DNA of 24,882 nucleotides, taken from positions 1 to 24,882 of the forward strand of contig JBHPGW010000038.1 in assembly GCA_042569785.1 (NCBI GenBank). The letters are read 5' to 3'. Source of the DNA: JBHPGW01 sp042569785. Its GTDB lineage: Bacteria > Planctomycetota > Phycisphaerae > Sedimentisphaerales > Anaerobacaceae. This document shows, piece after piece, positions 1-7,804 of the stretch; position 1 is the stretch's first letter, and every line of letters starts with the position of its first letter. The position numbers were made by a program, and so were the translations under genes. The notes beneath the pieces were generated by a model. That model made no database searches and had not been told where the DNA came from. It saw nothing but the letters and a program-made list of their open reading frames with translations.

Positions 1-1
1 G

Positions 2-511
2 TTGGAAATTGACGGCGATGTAGGTGATGATCGACTATTGTCCGCGGCAGGTGGTCAAGTTCTTGTAAGTTATTATGCGATGGGCTTTGGCAATGAACAG
101 TGCGGCTCGTGGACTACCGAGGGCGATGTCCTTCGCAGCGAGCCGGATGTATTTTTGCGTCATATTTCGCCTGATACCACCGGCTATAGTATCTGGAAGC
201 GAGTCGAAGAAGTGCTCGACGACCCGACTACCGGCCATCGTGAATACTCATGGGTAGCTTCGACAGATGGTTTCCCGGATGAGCACCAGATGGACCACAT
301 CATAGAGATCGAAGCGAGCGTAAACGGCCATGACCAGGGGTATTCGGGCTGGATACAGTTAGATGATGGGCGGATATTCGTTGTCAATTACACCGATGAC
401 ACCGCTGCCCAAAGTTACCCCCCTCCTTACGTCAATTTGGGTATCCCCTGGATTCGCGGAACGTTTTTGGAGTTGTCGGATTTGCCGCCGGCGCCACCTG
501 CGGGGCCTTGA
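2..511 (+). CDS. Sialidase/BNR-repeat-like protein, C-terminal part (5' end outside window)
   Basis: The frame is open from the first bases of the window, so this is the 3' part of a longer gene; the TTG at position 2 is not a believable start. The 169 visible residues read like the last blades of a sialidase-type beta-propeller: a 'GYSGWIQLDDGRIFVVNYTDD' type segment (around residues 114-134) resembles the closing part of BNR/Asp-box exo-sialidase family proteins, in which a short 'QLDDG' strand pair precedes the final blade. It ends in a Pro/Ala-rich tail (LPPAPPAGP). It is the only plus-strand gene and converges on the Gfo/Idh gene, whose stop is only 15 nt away. A sialidase would fit the NanM-, NanA- and symporter-like genes further along, but the catalytic part is not visible, so the substrate is open. 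It could also be a related glycoside hydrolase or a non-catalytic propeller. Confidence 0.5.
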   Translation: MEIDGDVGDDRLLSAAGGQVLVSYYAMGFGNEQCGSWTTEGDVLRSEPDVFLRHISPDTTGYSIWKRVEEVLDDPTTGHREYSWVASTDGFPDEHQMDHIIEIEASVNGHDQGYSGWIQLDDGRIFVVNYTDDTAAQSYPPPYVNLGIPWIRGTFLELSDLPPAPPAGP

Positions 512-526
512 GTTGATCGCGATTTA

Positions 527-1501
527 TTATTGCGGATATTGCTTAGCAGCCAGGATTACGTCGAGTGATTTTCGGGCCTGCTCAATGGTGCATTTTATTG
601 GAAGATCCTCAGCGACAGCCCGGAGGAATTCGGTGTTTTCGGCTTTGAACATATCGTTACGCTGAGTTTTTATCTTTTCGTGCTGCCAGGAATTTTCCTG
701 AGATTCATACGTACTGACAGTGCAGTGATCCCAACTGGCGAACTCAATCGCGATTTGTCCCTGTGTGCAGATCAGTTCGAGTTGGCGGTGTCTGGGCCAC
801 TGAAAAAAATCCAGATGAATAGAAGCTGCACAATTGCTCTCAAAGTCAACGATCAACTCCACAATATCGGAACCCTCTATGCCTATATCACTGTAATTGC
901 CAAAAATACTATGCACCTGTTTTATCGGTTGATCGGCCATCCAAAGAGCTAAATCGATATCATGTGTAAGATTAAACGCACCATTTTTGCAGGAAATGCT
1001 TTTATAGTCCGGCCGAACCGTAGGCAGATGTTCTCCCATCATTGCGCGAATTGAAATGACTCGGCCAAAACGTCCGGAGAGCAAATGTTCACGCACTTTG
1101 AGTATCCCCAGATGATACCTAAAGCATAAGGCGACCATAATTTTCTTTCCTTCTTTTTCAGCCAGGGCGGACAGTTCGTCTATTCGGTCATTTGACTCGG
1201 AGATCGGTTTTTCGCTTAGTACGTGACAGCCCGCTTCGATGGCCTGGATAGCTACTGGGACATGTGTATGATTGGGTGTACAGATAAGTACGGTATCGGG
1301 GTTGTCGCTTAACGCAGCCTGGTACGAATCATAAAGTTTTATAGAGCCGACTATCTCGGGCATCTTTTGACGTGCACGCTCATCCTGGTCACAGGCTCTG
1401 ATATCTTCAACGCCAAGACTTTGCAGGACTTCGGCGTGTCGCTTGCCGATACTGCCGCATCCGACGATCAAAACACTAAGCTGCTGCCATTTTTCTGCCA
1501 T
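527..1501 (-). CDS. Gfo/Idh/MocA-family oxidoreductase
   Basis: A 324-residue NAD(P)-dependent sugar or cyclitol dehydrogenase of the Gfo/Idh/MocA family. The N-terminal Rossmann fold carries a GCGSIG dinucleotide loop (residues 14-19), and the family's EKP motif is present (E97-K98-P99), whose lysine helps catalysis. A 'THDIDLALW' segment (about 179-187) corresponds to the family's conserved H-x-x-D region in the alpha/beta C-terminal domain. I chose the ATG at 1501 rather than the in-frame codon at 1534. GAGGAA lies 7 nt before it, and its start region just follows the stop of the upstream URO-D gene, whereas the longer form would overlap that gene and carry an atypical leader. It is the last gene of the long minus-strand series. 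The exact substrate cannot be read from sequence; members oxidise glucose, inositols, N-acetyl sugars or galacturonate-type sugars. Confidence 0.88.
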   Translation of the reverse strand: MAEKWQQLSVLIVGCGSIGKRHAEVLQSLGVEDIRACDQDERARQKMPEIVGSIKLYDSYQAALSDNPDTVLICTPNHTHVPVAIQAIEAGCHVLSEKPISESNDRIDELSALAEKEGKKIMVALCFRYHLGILKVREHLLSGRFGRVISIRAMMGEHLPTVRPDYKSISCKNGAFNLTHDIDLALWMADQPIKQVHSIFGNYSDIGIEGSDIVELIVDFESNCAASIHLDFFQWPRHRQLELICTQGQIAIEFASWDHCTVSTYESQENSWQHEKIKTQRNDMFKAENTEFLRAVAEDLPIKCTIEQARKSLDVILAAKQYPQ

Positions 1502-1512
1502 CGCTATTTTCC

Positions 1513-2562
1513 TCAGGAATAAATACAGCCGCACTGGCGAATAGTTTCCAGCATGGCCTTATAATTTGCCAGTGGAATAAATTTAGCCACTGAGTTACCC
1601 GAACCAAGTGCGAATCCGCCGCCCGGTGCGACGTTTTCGATGAGGTATTTGGTCGCTTTGATCACGTCTTCCTCACTGCCGCGTGAGAGCAGGTCGACAT
1701 CTACATTTCCGATCAAAGCGAACCTGTCTCCGACCTGCTGCTTTAATTTTACAATATCGACCGACAGGGGTTCGTTCGGATGGATCGCGTGAAAGCCGCA
1801 ATCGTTAAGGTCGTCTAATATCTGTTCGAGCTTACCGTCGGAGTGAAGAATAAAAAGTTTTTGATGCTGGCGGCAGAGCTGGCCCATCTGTTTGACGTAA
1901 CCAAAAACGTACTTACGCAGAAAATCAGGAGATACCAGTAGCCCTTCGGTATAACCCATATCATCGCCATACCAAATTCCGCCTACCCATTCGCGCTGCA
2001 GCAGGTTCTCGACAATATTGATACCCAGGAGTCCGACCTTCTCAGCTATCGCCGCGACCAACTGCGGGTTTTCAATAGAAGCTACCGAAAGCGTCTCTAT
2101 TCCCATCGCGCGAAACAGAAATTGAAATATCGGGCCATGGTTGACGATCACTTTCATACCGTCGGGCAGATATTGTTTGATCAGATCGACGTCTTTGTAG
2201 TAAACATCATTCGGGCCGATCCACGGATACTCGTCAAAGCTTTTTTCGTTTTTGATCTTCGACGAGCCAAATGTGCGAATGGTATTTGTTTCGGTTTGCG
2301 GCTTTGAGGCAATTAGTCCATCGGCAATTTTGATCTGGAAAGCGTCGGCAATAGGCTGGCTGCGAACCTGTAAAAGAGTGTAGTCGTAGCCTGCTTTTTC
2401 CCAGAAAGAGACATAGGTTTTCAGATCGGTGATCGGTTCACCGAGAAAGGCCTCCATAACTTCAAAGTCTACAGCAACCTCCGCCGCGGGTATCCTGTCG
2501 GGTAAATGTTCTCGCGTAATGGCAGCGCGAAATCTTTGAAAGTCAGGTTTTGGCCTGGTCAT
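1513..2562 (-). CDS. URO-D-superfamily protein, type A (HSD motif), copy 2
   Basis: A 349-residue protein of the uroporphyrinogen decarboxylase / cobalamin-dependent methyltransferase (MtaA/CmuA-like) superfamily, a TIM-barrel fold. It lacks the N-terminal Arg-rich 'RQAGR' signature of true HemE, so it is very unlikely to make haem. Where the MtaA branch has the zinc-binding H-x-C, this protein has H240-S-D242, and the C-terminal ligand region reads GSGNS (320-324), so the metal site is altered or absent. Other marked blocks are 'YPWIG' (112-116), 'NHGPIF' (141-146), 'WYGDDMGY' (197-204) and 'GNVDVDLL' (285-292). It is plainly paralogous to the gene at 4287-5315, with long stretches almost identical. 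It sits 39 nt after an SDR gene and directly before Gfo/Idh. The family assignment is solid. The reaction is unknown: methyl transfer, decarboxylation or a lyase step are all possible. Confidence 0.85.
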   Translation of the reverse strand: MTRPKPDFQRFRAAITREHLPDRIPAAEVAVDFEVMEAFLGEPITDLKTYVSFWEKAGYDYTLLQVRSQPIADAFQIKIADGLIASKPQTETNTIRTFGSSKIKNEKSFDEYPWIGPNDVYYKDVDLIKQYLPDGMKVIVNHGPIFQFLFRAMGIETLSVASIENPQLVAAIAEKVGLLGINIVENLLQREWVGGIWYGDDMGYTEGLLVSPDFLRKYVFGYVKQMGQLCRQHQKLFILHSDGKLEQILDDLNDCGFHAIHPNEPLSVDIVKLKQQVGDRFALIGNVDVDLLSRGSEEDVIKATKYLIENVAPGGGFALGSGNSVAKFIPLANYKAMLETIRQCGCIYS

Positions 2563-2601
2563 TAGTTTAAAGTTCCAAATCTATTTGTATTATTTATTTT
2601 T

Positions 2602-3414
2602 TTACCATACGGTCAGTCCGCCATCGACGACGACGTTGGCACCGGTCATATATGAAGAGGCCTCGGATGCCAGGAATACGGCAGGGCCTTTGAGTTCTTT
2701 GCCGTCCTGTCCCATTCTGCCCATCGGAATTATTTTGCAGAGAGCCTGAACGAATTTTTCAGGCTGATTTCGCCAGAAACCACCCGGGCTTATGCTGTTA
2801 ACCCGTATCCCATCCGGCGCCAGATAAGCTGCCATGTCTTTTGTCATTGCCAGTACCCCGCCTTTCGCTGCGTGATAGTCAAGGGTTGCCCCACCCATAC
2901 CGGTTCCTTCGTAAACCCGTCTGTCTTTGCCGACCATTCCCGCGGTCGAGCATATATTGATGATGGAGCCTGATTTGGCGGGCTTCATCGCCTTTGCGAC
3001 AACGTGCTTTGAGCAGAAAAACAAACCTGTAAGATTGACATCGATGGTATCCTGCCACAATTCGGCAGAGCGTTTTTCAAAGGGAGCGTTTTCAGGTGTA
3101 CTGACAACGTTGCCGGCGTTGTTGACCAGGATGTCGATTTTGCCAAATTTTTTCACCGCCGCATCGACCATTGCCTCGACTTGTTCTTCGAGCTTTACAT
3201 CGCATTTTAGCGGCAAAATGGTTTTTCCGGTTAGCTGAGCTATTTTTTCAGCGGATTTTTCGGCGTTTTCCAGTGTTCGACTGGTAATCACAACGTCGGC
3301 GCCAGCTTCGGCCATTGCAAGTGCCATATCAAAACCCAAATTCTGGGATCCACCGGTAACCAGACCGACCTTTCCGTCAAGCCTGAATAATTCCATGACG
3401 TTTACGCTTGTCAT
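2602..3414 (-). CDS. Short-chain dehydrogenase/reductase with 11-residue active-site insertion (copy 2)
   Basis: A 270-residue classical-type SDR resembling gluconate 5-dehydrogenase and sugar-alcohol dehydrogenases. The cofactor loop is TGGSQNLG (residues 20-27), an altered form of TGxxxGxG; NNAG is at 98-101, and the catalytic residues are S156, Y180 and K184. An Arg after strand beta-2 (SRT, 45-47) suggests NADP(H). The distance from Ser to Tyr is 24 residues, about 11 longer than in ordinary SDRs, and the extra segment contains 'KDRRVYEG'. The paralogous SDR at 3445-4260 has the same insertion. The ATG at 3414 is preferred to the GTG at 3426 because the GTGGAG that would begin the longer form is the natural ribosome binding site, with GGAG 6 nt before the ATG. 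It probably oxidises or reduces a hydroxyl of the operon's sugar-like substrate. Confidence 0.85.
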   Translation of the reverse strand: MTSVNVMELFRLDGKVGLVTGGSQNLGFDMALAMAEAGADVVITSRTLENAEKSAEKIAQLTGKTILPLKCDVKLEEQVEAMVDAAVKKFGKIDILVNNAGNVVSTPENAPFEKRSAELWQDTIDVNLTGLFFCSKHVVAKAMKPAKSGSIINICSTAGMVGKDRRVYEGTGMGGATLDYHAAKGGVLAMTKDMAAYLAPDGIRVNSISPGGFWRNQPEKFVQALCKIIPMGRMGQDGKELKGPAVFLASEASSYMTGANVVVDGGLTVW

Positions 3415-3444
3415 TTTTTTCTCCACTTTAATAGATATTGCAGA

Positions 3445-4260
3445 TTATTTGAAGACACAGAATCCGCCGTCAACTACGATGTTCTGGCCTGTAATGTATG
3501 CACTGGCATCACTTGCCAGAAGCACCGCGACAGCTTTGAAGTCAGTTTCTTCCTTGGCCATTCTTCGTGCCATCGTCAGATCGCAATATCGCTCGATGAA
3601 TTCTGTCGGCTGGTCGCGTTTGACTCCGCCCGGCGAAATAGCATTGACTCGAATGTTATACGGAGCCATCTCAGCAGCTGAATCGTATGTAAAGCCGAGC
3701 ACCCCGGCTTTGGCGGTGCCGTAATCGACAATGTTTGGCCTCATGTCGAGCCCTTCGTAAATTCTCCTGTCTCTGCCTGCCAGGGCAGCGATACTTGCGA
3801 TGTTGATTATAGAACCGCTCCTGGCCTCCATCATTAGCTTAACCGCGGCCTGTGAACACAAAAACGCGCCGTTTAGATTCGTTTGGACAACCGTGTTCCA
3901 GTCCTTGAGTTCTCTATTCCAGAGATGATAGTATTCGGCTCTCGGGGCATGGCCCGCGTTGTTTACAAGTATATCGAGTTTGCCGTATTTTTCTTTAACA
4001 AAATCAAAGGCCGCGTTCACCTGTTCCTGATCGGTGACGTCCATGGCATAGCTGTCAGCCTTTCCACCGGCATCTTTACTAAGTTGCTCAGCCGCCTTTT
4101 TCGCGGCCGCACCATCCATATCGGTAATGATAACTGTCGCACCGACTTCCACAAAGCCTGTAGCGATGTGATAGCCGATACCTCTCGCAGCTCCTGTCAG
4201 TAGTGCTACTTTACCGGTAAGATCGAATAACTGCTGAACTGTTGGAATTTTTTCTGCCAT
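3445..4260 (-). CDS. Short-chain dehydrogenase/reductase with 11-residue active-site insertion (copy 1)
   Basis: A 271-residue SDR, paralogue of the next gene downstream. It has a standard TGAARGIG cofactor loop (22-29), NNAG (100-103), and catalytic S156, Y180 and K184. Asp at the end of beta-2 (ITDMD, 45-49) points to NAD(H), in contrast to the NADP-like Arg of its neighbour. It shares the lengthened Ser-Tyr segment with 'RDRRIYEG' (163-170). The start at ATG 4260 matches the paralogue's N-terminus; the longer frame beginning with TTG at 4290 would add ten unlike residues and overlap the upstream stop. Both genes lie between two URO-D paralogues, so the block reads URO-D, SDR, SDR, URO-D. 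An oxidation by one and a reduction by the other, giving net epimerisation, is an attractive but untested idea. Confidence 0.86.
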   Translation of the reverse strand: MAEKIPTVQQLFDLTGKVALLTGAARGIGYHIATGFVEVGATVIITDMDGAAAKKAAEQLSKDAGGKADSYAMDVTDQEQVNAAFDFVKEKYGKLDILVNNAGHAPRAEYYHLWNRELKDWNTVVQTNLNGAFLCSQAAVKLMMEARSGSIINIASIAALAGRDRRIYEGLDMRPNIVDYGTAKAGVLGFTYDSAAEMAPYNIRVNAISPGGVKRDQPTEFIERYCDLTMARRMAKEETDFKAVAVLLASDASAYITGQNIVVDGGFCVFK

Positions 4261-4286
4261 TTCTTGAGCCTTACAATTTCTTATGA

Positions 4287-5315
4287 TCAATAGATATTGC
4301 CGAATTCTTTAACGGTTTCGAGCATAGCCTTGTAGTTTTCCAGCGGAATGTAATCGGCGATCGAGTTGCCCGAACCCAGTACGAATCCACCGCCCGGCGC
4401 GACATTTTCGATCAGGTTCATGGTCGCTTTTATTACGTCTTCTTTGCTTCCGCGAGTAAGCAGATCGACATCGACATTGCCGACGAGTGCGACTTTATGG
4501 CAGAGGCGTTTTTTTAATTCAACGATATCAACCGATTGCGGTTCATTGGGATGTATCGCCTGTATGCCGCAACCGATAAGGTCGTCGAAAACCTCAGCGA
4601 GATAGCCGTCGGAATGGAAGATGAACAGCTTGTTGTGACGTTTGCAAATGTCTCCTATTTTTTTATAGAATGGGAAGATATATTCGCGCAAAAAGTCCGG
4701 CGAAACCATAAGGCTGGTAGCGTAAGCCATATCGTCACCAAGCCAGAGCCCGCCTACGTAATCTCTCTGCAGGGCGTTCTCGACGATGTTTACCGCCAGA
4801 TTGCCGATCTTATCCGCCATCGCTTTGATAAGCTGTGGGTTCTCAAAGCTGGCGATACACATTGTCTCCAGTCCCATGATCCGCATCATCCCGGAAAATA
4901 TCGGGCCATGACAGAGTATAACTTTCATATTTTCCGGCAGGTGTTGCTCGATAAGGTCCATGTCTTTGTAGTAAACATCTTTCGTGCCTATCCAGGGATA
5001 TTCGTTGAAGGTCTTTTCATCTTTTACACAGCCGGTTTCAAAAGTCGAAACCGATTTTGGCCTTTCAGGCATTTCCCTTACGCCTTCTGCAATTTTGACC
5101 TGGAACGAATCCGCGATAAACTGGCCTCTGATCTCTGAAAGCACATAGTCGTAACCCGCCTTTTGCCAGAACGAAACATACGTCGGGATGTCATTAACCG
5201 GCTCATCGAGAAAAGCCTCAATAACCGTAATCGGGATATCGTTTTCGCCTGTGGGGACATGGCTGGGCAAGCCTTCTCTGCTGACAGCTAATCTAAAATT
5301 TTCAAAGTTGTTCAT
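4287..5315 (-). CDS. URO-D-superfamily protein, type A (HSD motif), copy 1
   Basis: A 342-residue URO-D/MtaA-fold protein, close paralogue of 1513-2562 (shared blocks include 'YVSFW.KAGYDY', 'YPWIG', 'HGPIF', 'GNVDVDLL' and 'NVAPGGGF.LGSGNS'). The putative metal motif is H234-S-D236 instead of H-x-C, as in its paralogue. The N-terminus has no HemE arginine signature. Its ATG overlaps the TGA of the C-terminal remnant of the broken HpcH/HpaI aldolase (ATGA), a sign of former translational coupling, and AGGA lies about 6 nt upstream. The next SDR follows within 27 nt. Superfamily membership is secure. The reaction is not known, and I would not transfer the name uroporphyrinogen decarboxylase as a function. 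Confidence 0.86.
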   Translation of the reverse strand: MNNFENFRLAVSREGLPSHVPTGENDIPITVIEAFLDEPVNDIPTYVSFWQKAGYDYVLSEIRGQFIADSFQVKIAEGVREMPERPKSVSTFETGCVKDEKTFNEYPWIGTKDVYYKDMDLIEQHLPENMKVILCHGPIFSGMMRIMGLETMCIASFENPQLIKAMADKIGNLAVNIVENALQRDYVGGLWLGDDMAYATSLMVSPDFLREYIFPFYKKIGDICKRHNKLFIFHSDGYLAEVFDDLIGCGIQAIHPNEPQSVDIVELKKRLCHKVALVGNVDVDLLTRGSKEDVIKATMNLIENVAPGGGFVLGSGNSIADYIPLENYKAMLETVKEFGNIY

Positions 5316-5589
5316 TGTTTTCCTATTTCTTTTTTGAATACTTCCTGCATCTTTTTATATTGATCCCTGACGTGGTCGGTGTCCATGTTCTAACAAGCGT
5401 CGGTATCCGCCTGGTGTAAGCGGTGCGGACGCCATAAACCAAAGTTTGCCAGTCGGTGTGGGTGTGCTGAGCTTCAAGCCATATCCGGTCCATACCTTCG
5501 GTGGCGTACTCGATCATCTCGATCGAACCTGAATAAATGCCCGCTCCGATCGCGCATTCGCCAGCCGCTAAACGTTGCTTTAAATACAT
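5312..5589 (-). pseudogene. HpcH/HpaI-family aldolase, broken by internal out-of-frame deletion
   Basis: The first 68 or so codons match the N-terminus of HpcH/HpaI (2,4-dihydroxyhept-2-enedioate-type) class II pyruvate aldolases: 'KQRLAAGECAIG', 'YSGSIEMIEYA', 'IWLEAQHTHTDWQ' with the expected active-site His, then 'RIPTLVRT'. Family members are about 250-260 residues, but the frame ends after 88 with an unrelated basic tail. From 5386 to 5312 another frame, read directly from the DNA, encodes MDTDHVRDQYKKMQEVFKKE... (24 residues, amphipathic and charged, like a C-terminal helix), and its TGA overlaps the next gene's ATG. The simplest reading is loss of about 160-170 codons with a frame change near 5386. 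An AAGGTAAG site precedes the ATG at 5589. An assembly collapse cannot be excluded. The match of the tail to this family is inferred, not proven. Confidence 0.6.
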
Positions 5590-5601
5590 TTGATCTTACC
5601 T

Positions 5602-6828
5602 TTACGAGAAGAACGCGATCGTTTTTGCCAAGGCGTCAGCGTGTTTTTTCGCTTCGGCGATACTGAAGTGGTTGGTTTTAAATTGTACCATTCTCGGCTG
5701 AATATCTTCCAGTACCGGCAGACGCACCTGGCTGTAATCGGGAAGTAACCCTGCCCACTGCGGATAACGTTTCGGATTTTCAGCTACCTTTTTACTTAAC
5801 TCAATAAATACCGGCTCAAGATTAAGAGACAGTAAACTCGCGTAGAAACCATCACCGTGAATCTCGACGAACTTCTTGCGAAATTCCAGCCAATCCGGTG
5901 CCCCTTCTTCGAGCTTGACGGTATAAGACCAGTATGAGTGAACATATCCATCCGGGGTTTTCTGCGGAGTCATCCATTTGCAATTCTTTACTACCTCAGC
6001 GATAAGTTTAGCCGATTCCGTTCTCATCTCTACGAGTTCATCGAGCCGTTCGAGGTCGCCCAAAGCTGCCGCTGCCGCGATTTCCGGTATGCGGAAGTTG
6101 TAGCCGAGGCAAGTGTGGCGGGCAAATGAAGGCATGCATCGAATTTCTTCCGGGATACCGATCGCACCAGGTTCTGCCGAAATTGCAGAGTAACCAAGTA
6201 CGGCAGCTTTCCTTGCCTTTAAGGCAAGTTCCGGGTCGTTGGTAGTCAGTATCCCGCCGTCACCACAGGTCATGTGCTTAGAGCCCTGAAAGCTAAAACT
6301 TGCGAAATCGCCTATAGTGCCGACGAGTCTGTCTTTATAGTAGCCGAGAAAACACTGAGCATTATCTTCGATGACCGTCAGGTTATGCTCTTTCGCAAGT
6401 TCCATGATCGGGTCCATATCGCAGGCCAGCCCGTCGATCGCTACTGGGATGATCGCTTTTGTTCGAGGCGTGATCTTTCTGCGGATATCTTCGACGCTGA
6501 TAGTAAAAGTATCCGGGTCGATATCGGCGAGGATAGGGATCGCGTTAACATAAAGAGCAACTAGCGCGGTGCTTGCCATTGTTCTGCCCGGCACGATAAC
6601 TTCATCGCCTACGCCTACGTCGGCGGCAATAAGAGCCGAGTGCATCGTAGCTGTCCCGTTAGAGTGCAAAATAGCATACCTGGTTCCGAACTTAGCGGCG
6701 AATTCTTTTTCGAGCCTGCCGCAAAAACCTGTCGAAGTTGTGTTATGGAACCCGTAATCGAGTACCTCGTTTACATATTTACGCGAATTTTCCGAAACTC
6801 GCGGGAGTACTTTATCGCCTATCGACAT
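5602..6828 (-). CDS. DegT/DnrJ/EryC1/StrS-family PLP aminotransferase
   Basis: A 408-residue sugar or cyclitol aminotransferase of fold type I. The PLP lysine is K184 in 'SFQGSKHMTCGDGG'. The pyridine-nitrogen aspartate is D155 in 'VIEDNAQ', and the cofactor phosphate region 'HSNGTATMHSAL' is at 55-66. These enzymes usually add an amino group to a ketosugar from Glu or Gln, for example in making amino sugars and aminocyclitols. Here it sits inside a catabolic-looking series between a DapA-type lyase (20 nt upstream) and the aldolase remnant (12 nt downstream), so it may run in the deaminating direction or act on a keto intermediate. AAAGGA precedes the ATG. A dehydratase activity, known for a few family members that lack the lysine, is excluded by K184. 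Substrate unknown. Confidence 0.88.
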   Translation of the reverse strand: MSIGDKVLPRVSENSRKYVNEVLDYGFHNTTSTGFCGRLEKEFAAKFGTRYAILHSNGTATMHSALIAADVGVGDEVIVPGRTMASTALVALYVNAIPILADIDPDTFTISVEDIRRKITPRTKAIIPVAIDGLACDMDPIMELAKEHNLTVIEDNAQCFLGYYKDRLVGTIGDFASFSFQGSKHMTCGDGGILTTNDPELALKARKAAVLGYSAISAEPGAIGIPEEIRCMPSFARHTCLGYNFRIPEIAAAAALGDLERLDELVEMRTESAKLIAEVVKNCKWMTPQKTPDGYVHSYWSYTVKLEEGAPDWLEFRKKFVEIHGDGFYASLLSLNLEPVFIELSKKVAENPKRYPQWAGLLPDYSQVRLPVLEDIQPRMVQFKTNHFSIAEAKKHADALAKTIAFFS

Positions 6829-6848
6829 TTTGCATTTTTCCTTTCTAT

Positions 6849-7760
6849 CTATTCAAAACGTTTACAAATTTCCACTGCCTTGTCAGCTTCCGCCTCTATC
6901 CAGTCGGGACACTCACCTTCGTGCGGCATCAGGATATTTTCACAAACGCCGCGTTTTTTCAGGCACGCATTTAGCAGGAAGAACAATGTGGAGATTTCAC
7001 CGCGACGGTCGAAACAGCCATTGGTAATCTCAAACAGTTTATCGATACATTCTTTTTGAATACTCTGAGCGGTCTCGGCATCGCCTGCATGTGCGGCGTT
7101 GCAGAGTTTTACGAATGGACGCGGATTTATATGAAGCAGACTTGCCGTCATAGCAGAACCGCCTGCCAGGATAGTGTCGGCGATCAGATGCTCTTTGCCC
7201 TGAATAAGCAAGAACTCTTTATCATCGCCAAGCAGATCGATCAATTCTTTAAAACGCTCGAAATCAGAACTTGAATCCTTAAAGCCGACAACTTTTTCAT
7301 GTTTGGCAAGTCTGCTCAGCATAGCGGTCTCAAGCTTTGCACCGGTAAAGACAGGGATGTCATAAATTACCACCGGCAGGGGGCTTCTATCGGCGAACTC
7401 AGTGAAGATCGTCTCGATCTCCTGCATGTTATAATTGAAATACCCCGGGCTGGTCAGCACGGCAAACTGCGCACCAGCGTCAGCCATAAGCTGGGTATTC
7501 TCCAGCATATCTTCGAGGCTGTTAGCCATACACCCTGCATACAGTGGTACATCGCCGATATGTTCAGCAGCTGTTTTGCAGATCGTGATCTTATCTTTGC
7601 GAGAGAACCACGGGCCTCTGCCTGTAGAGCCGCAGATAAAAATCCCCGCACAGCCGGCATTGAGCATGTCATCGCAAACCGACTTCAATCCCTGCGTATC
7701 TACCTTGCCATCCTTGCTGCATGGCGTTACTATTGGTACTAACACTCCAAAATACTTCAT
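6849..7760 (-). CDS. DapA/NanA-family lyase (DHDPS superfamily)
   Basis: A 303-residue class I (Schiff-base) aldolase of the dihydrodipicolinate synthase / N-acetylneuraminate lyase superfamily. The Schiff-base lysine is K161 in 'VGFKDSS' and the partner tyrosine is Y133 in 'VIYDIP'; both fall at the positions usual for DapA. The carboxylate-binding loop reads GSTGRG (44-49), where most members have G-x-T-G-E, so an Arg replaces the Glu. 'IYDIPVFTGAKL' looks more like the sialate lyase type than true DapA. The neighbours (symporter, NanM-like kelch lipoprotein, aminotransferase) argue for cleavage of a 2-keto-3-deoxy sugar acid or nonulosonic acid rather than lysine synthesis. AGGAG lies 6 nt before the start. 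Substrate specificity cannot be fixed from sequence. Confidence 0.85.
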   Translation of the reverse strand: MKYFGVLVPIVTPCSKDGKVDTQGLKSVCDDMLNAGCAGIFICGSTGRGPWFSRKDKITICKTAAEHIGDVPLYAGCMANSLEDMLENTQLMADAGAQFAVLTSPGYFNYNMQEIETIFTEFADRSPLPVVIYDIPVFTGAKLETAMLSRLAKHEKVVGFKDSSSDFERFKELIDLLGDDKEFLLIQGKEHLIADTILAGGSAMTASLLHINPRPFVKLCNAAHAGDAETAQSIQKECIDKLFEITNGCFDRRGEISTLFFLLNACLKKRGVCENILMPHEGECPDWIEAEADKAVEICKRFE

Positions 7761-7804
7761 GTCTTCTCCTGTTCTACATATTTACGAATTCGTGGTTAAT
7801 ATTA

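Noticed and set aside
4536..5138. 200-codon open frame on the plus strand
   Set aside because: Antisense shadow of the URO-D gene at 4287-5315; protein shows no family features.
6849..7760. Calling the lyase dapA (lysine synthesis)
   Set aside because: The Schiff-base residues fit the whole superfamily, but the GSTGRG loop and the transport/kelch context argue against lysine biosynthesis.
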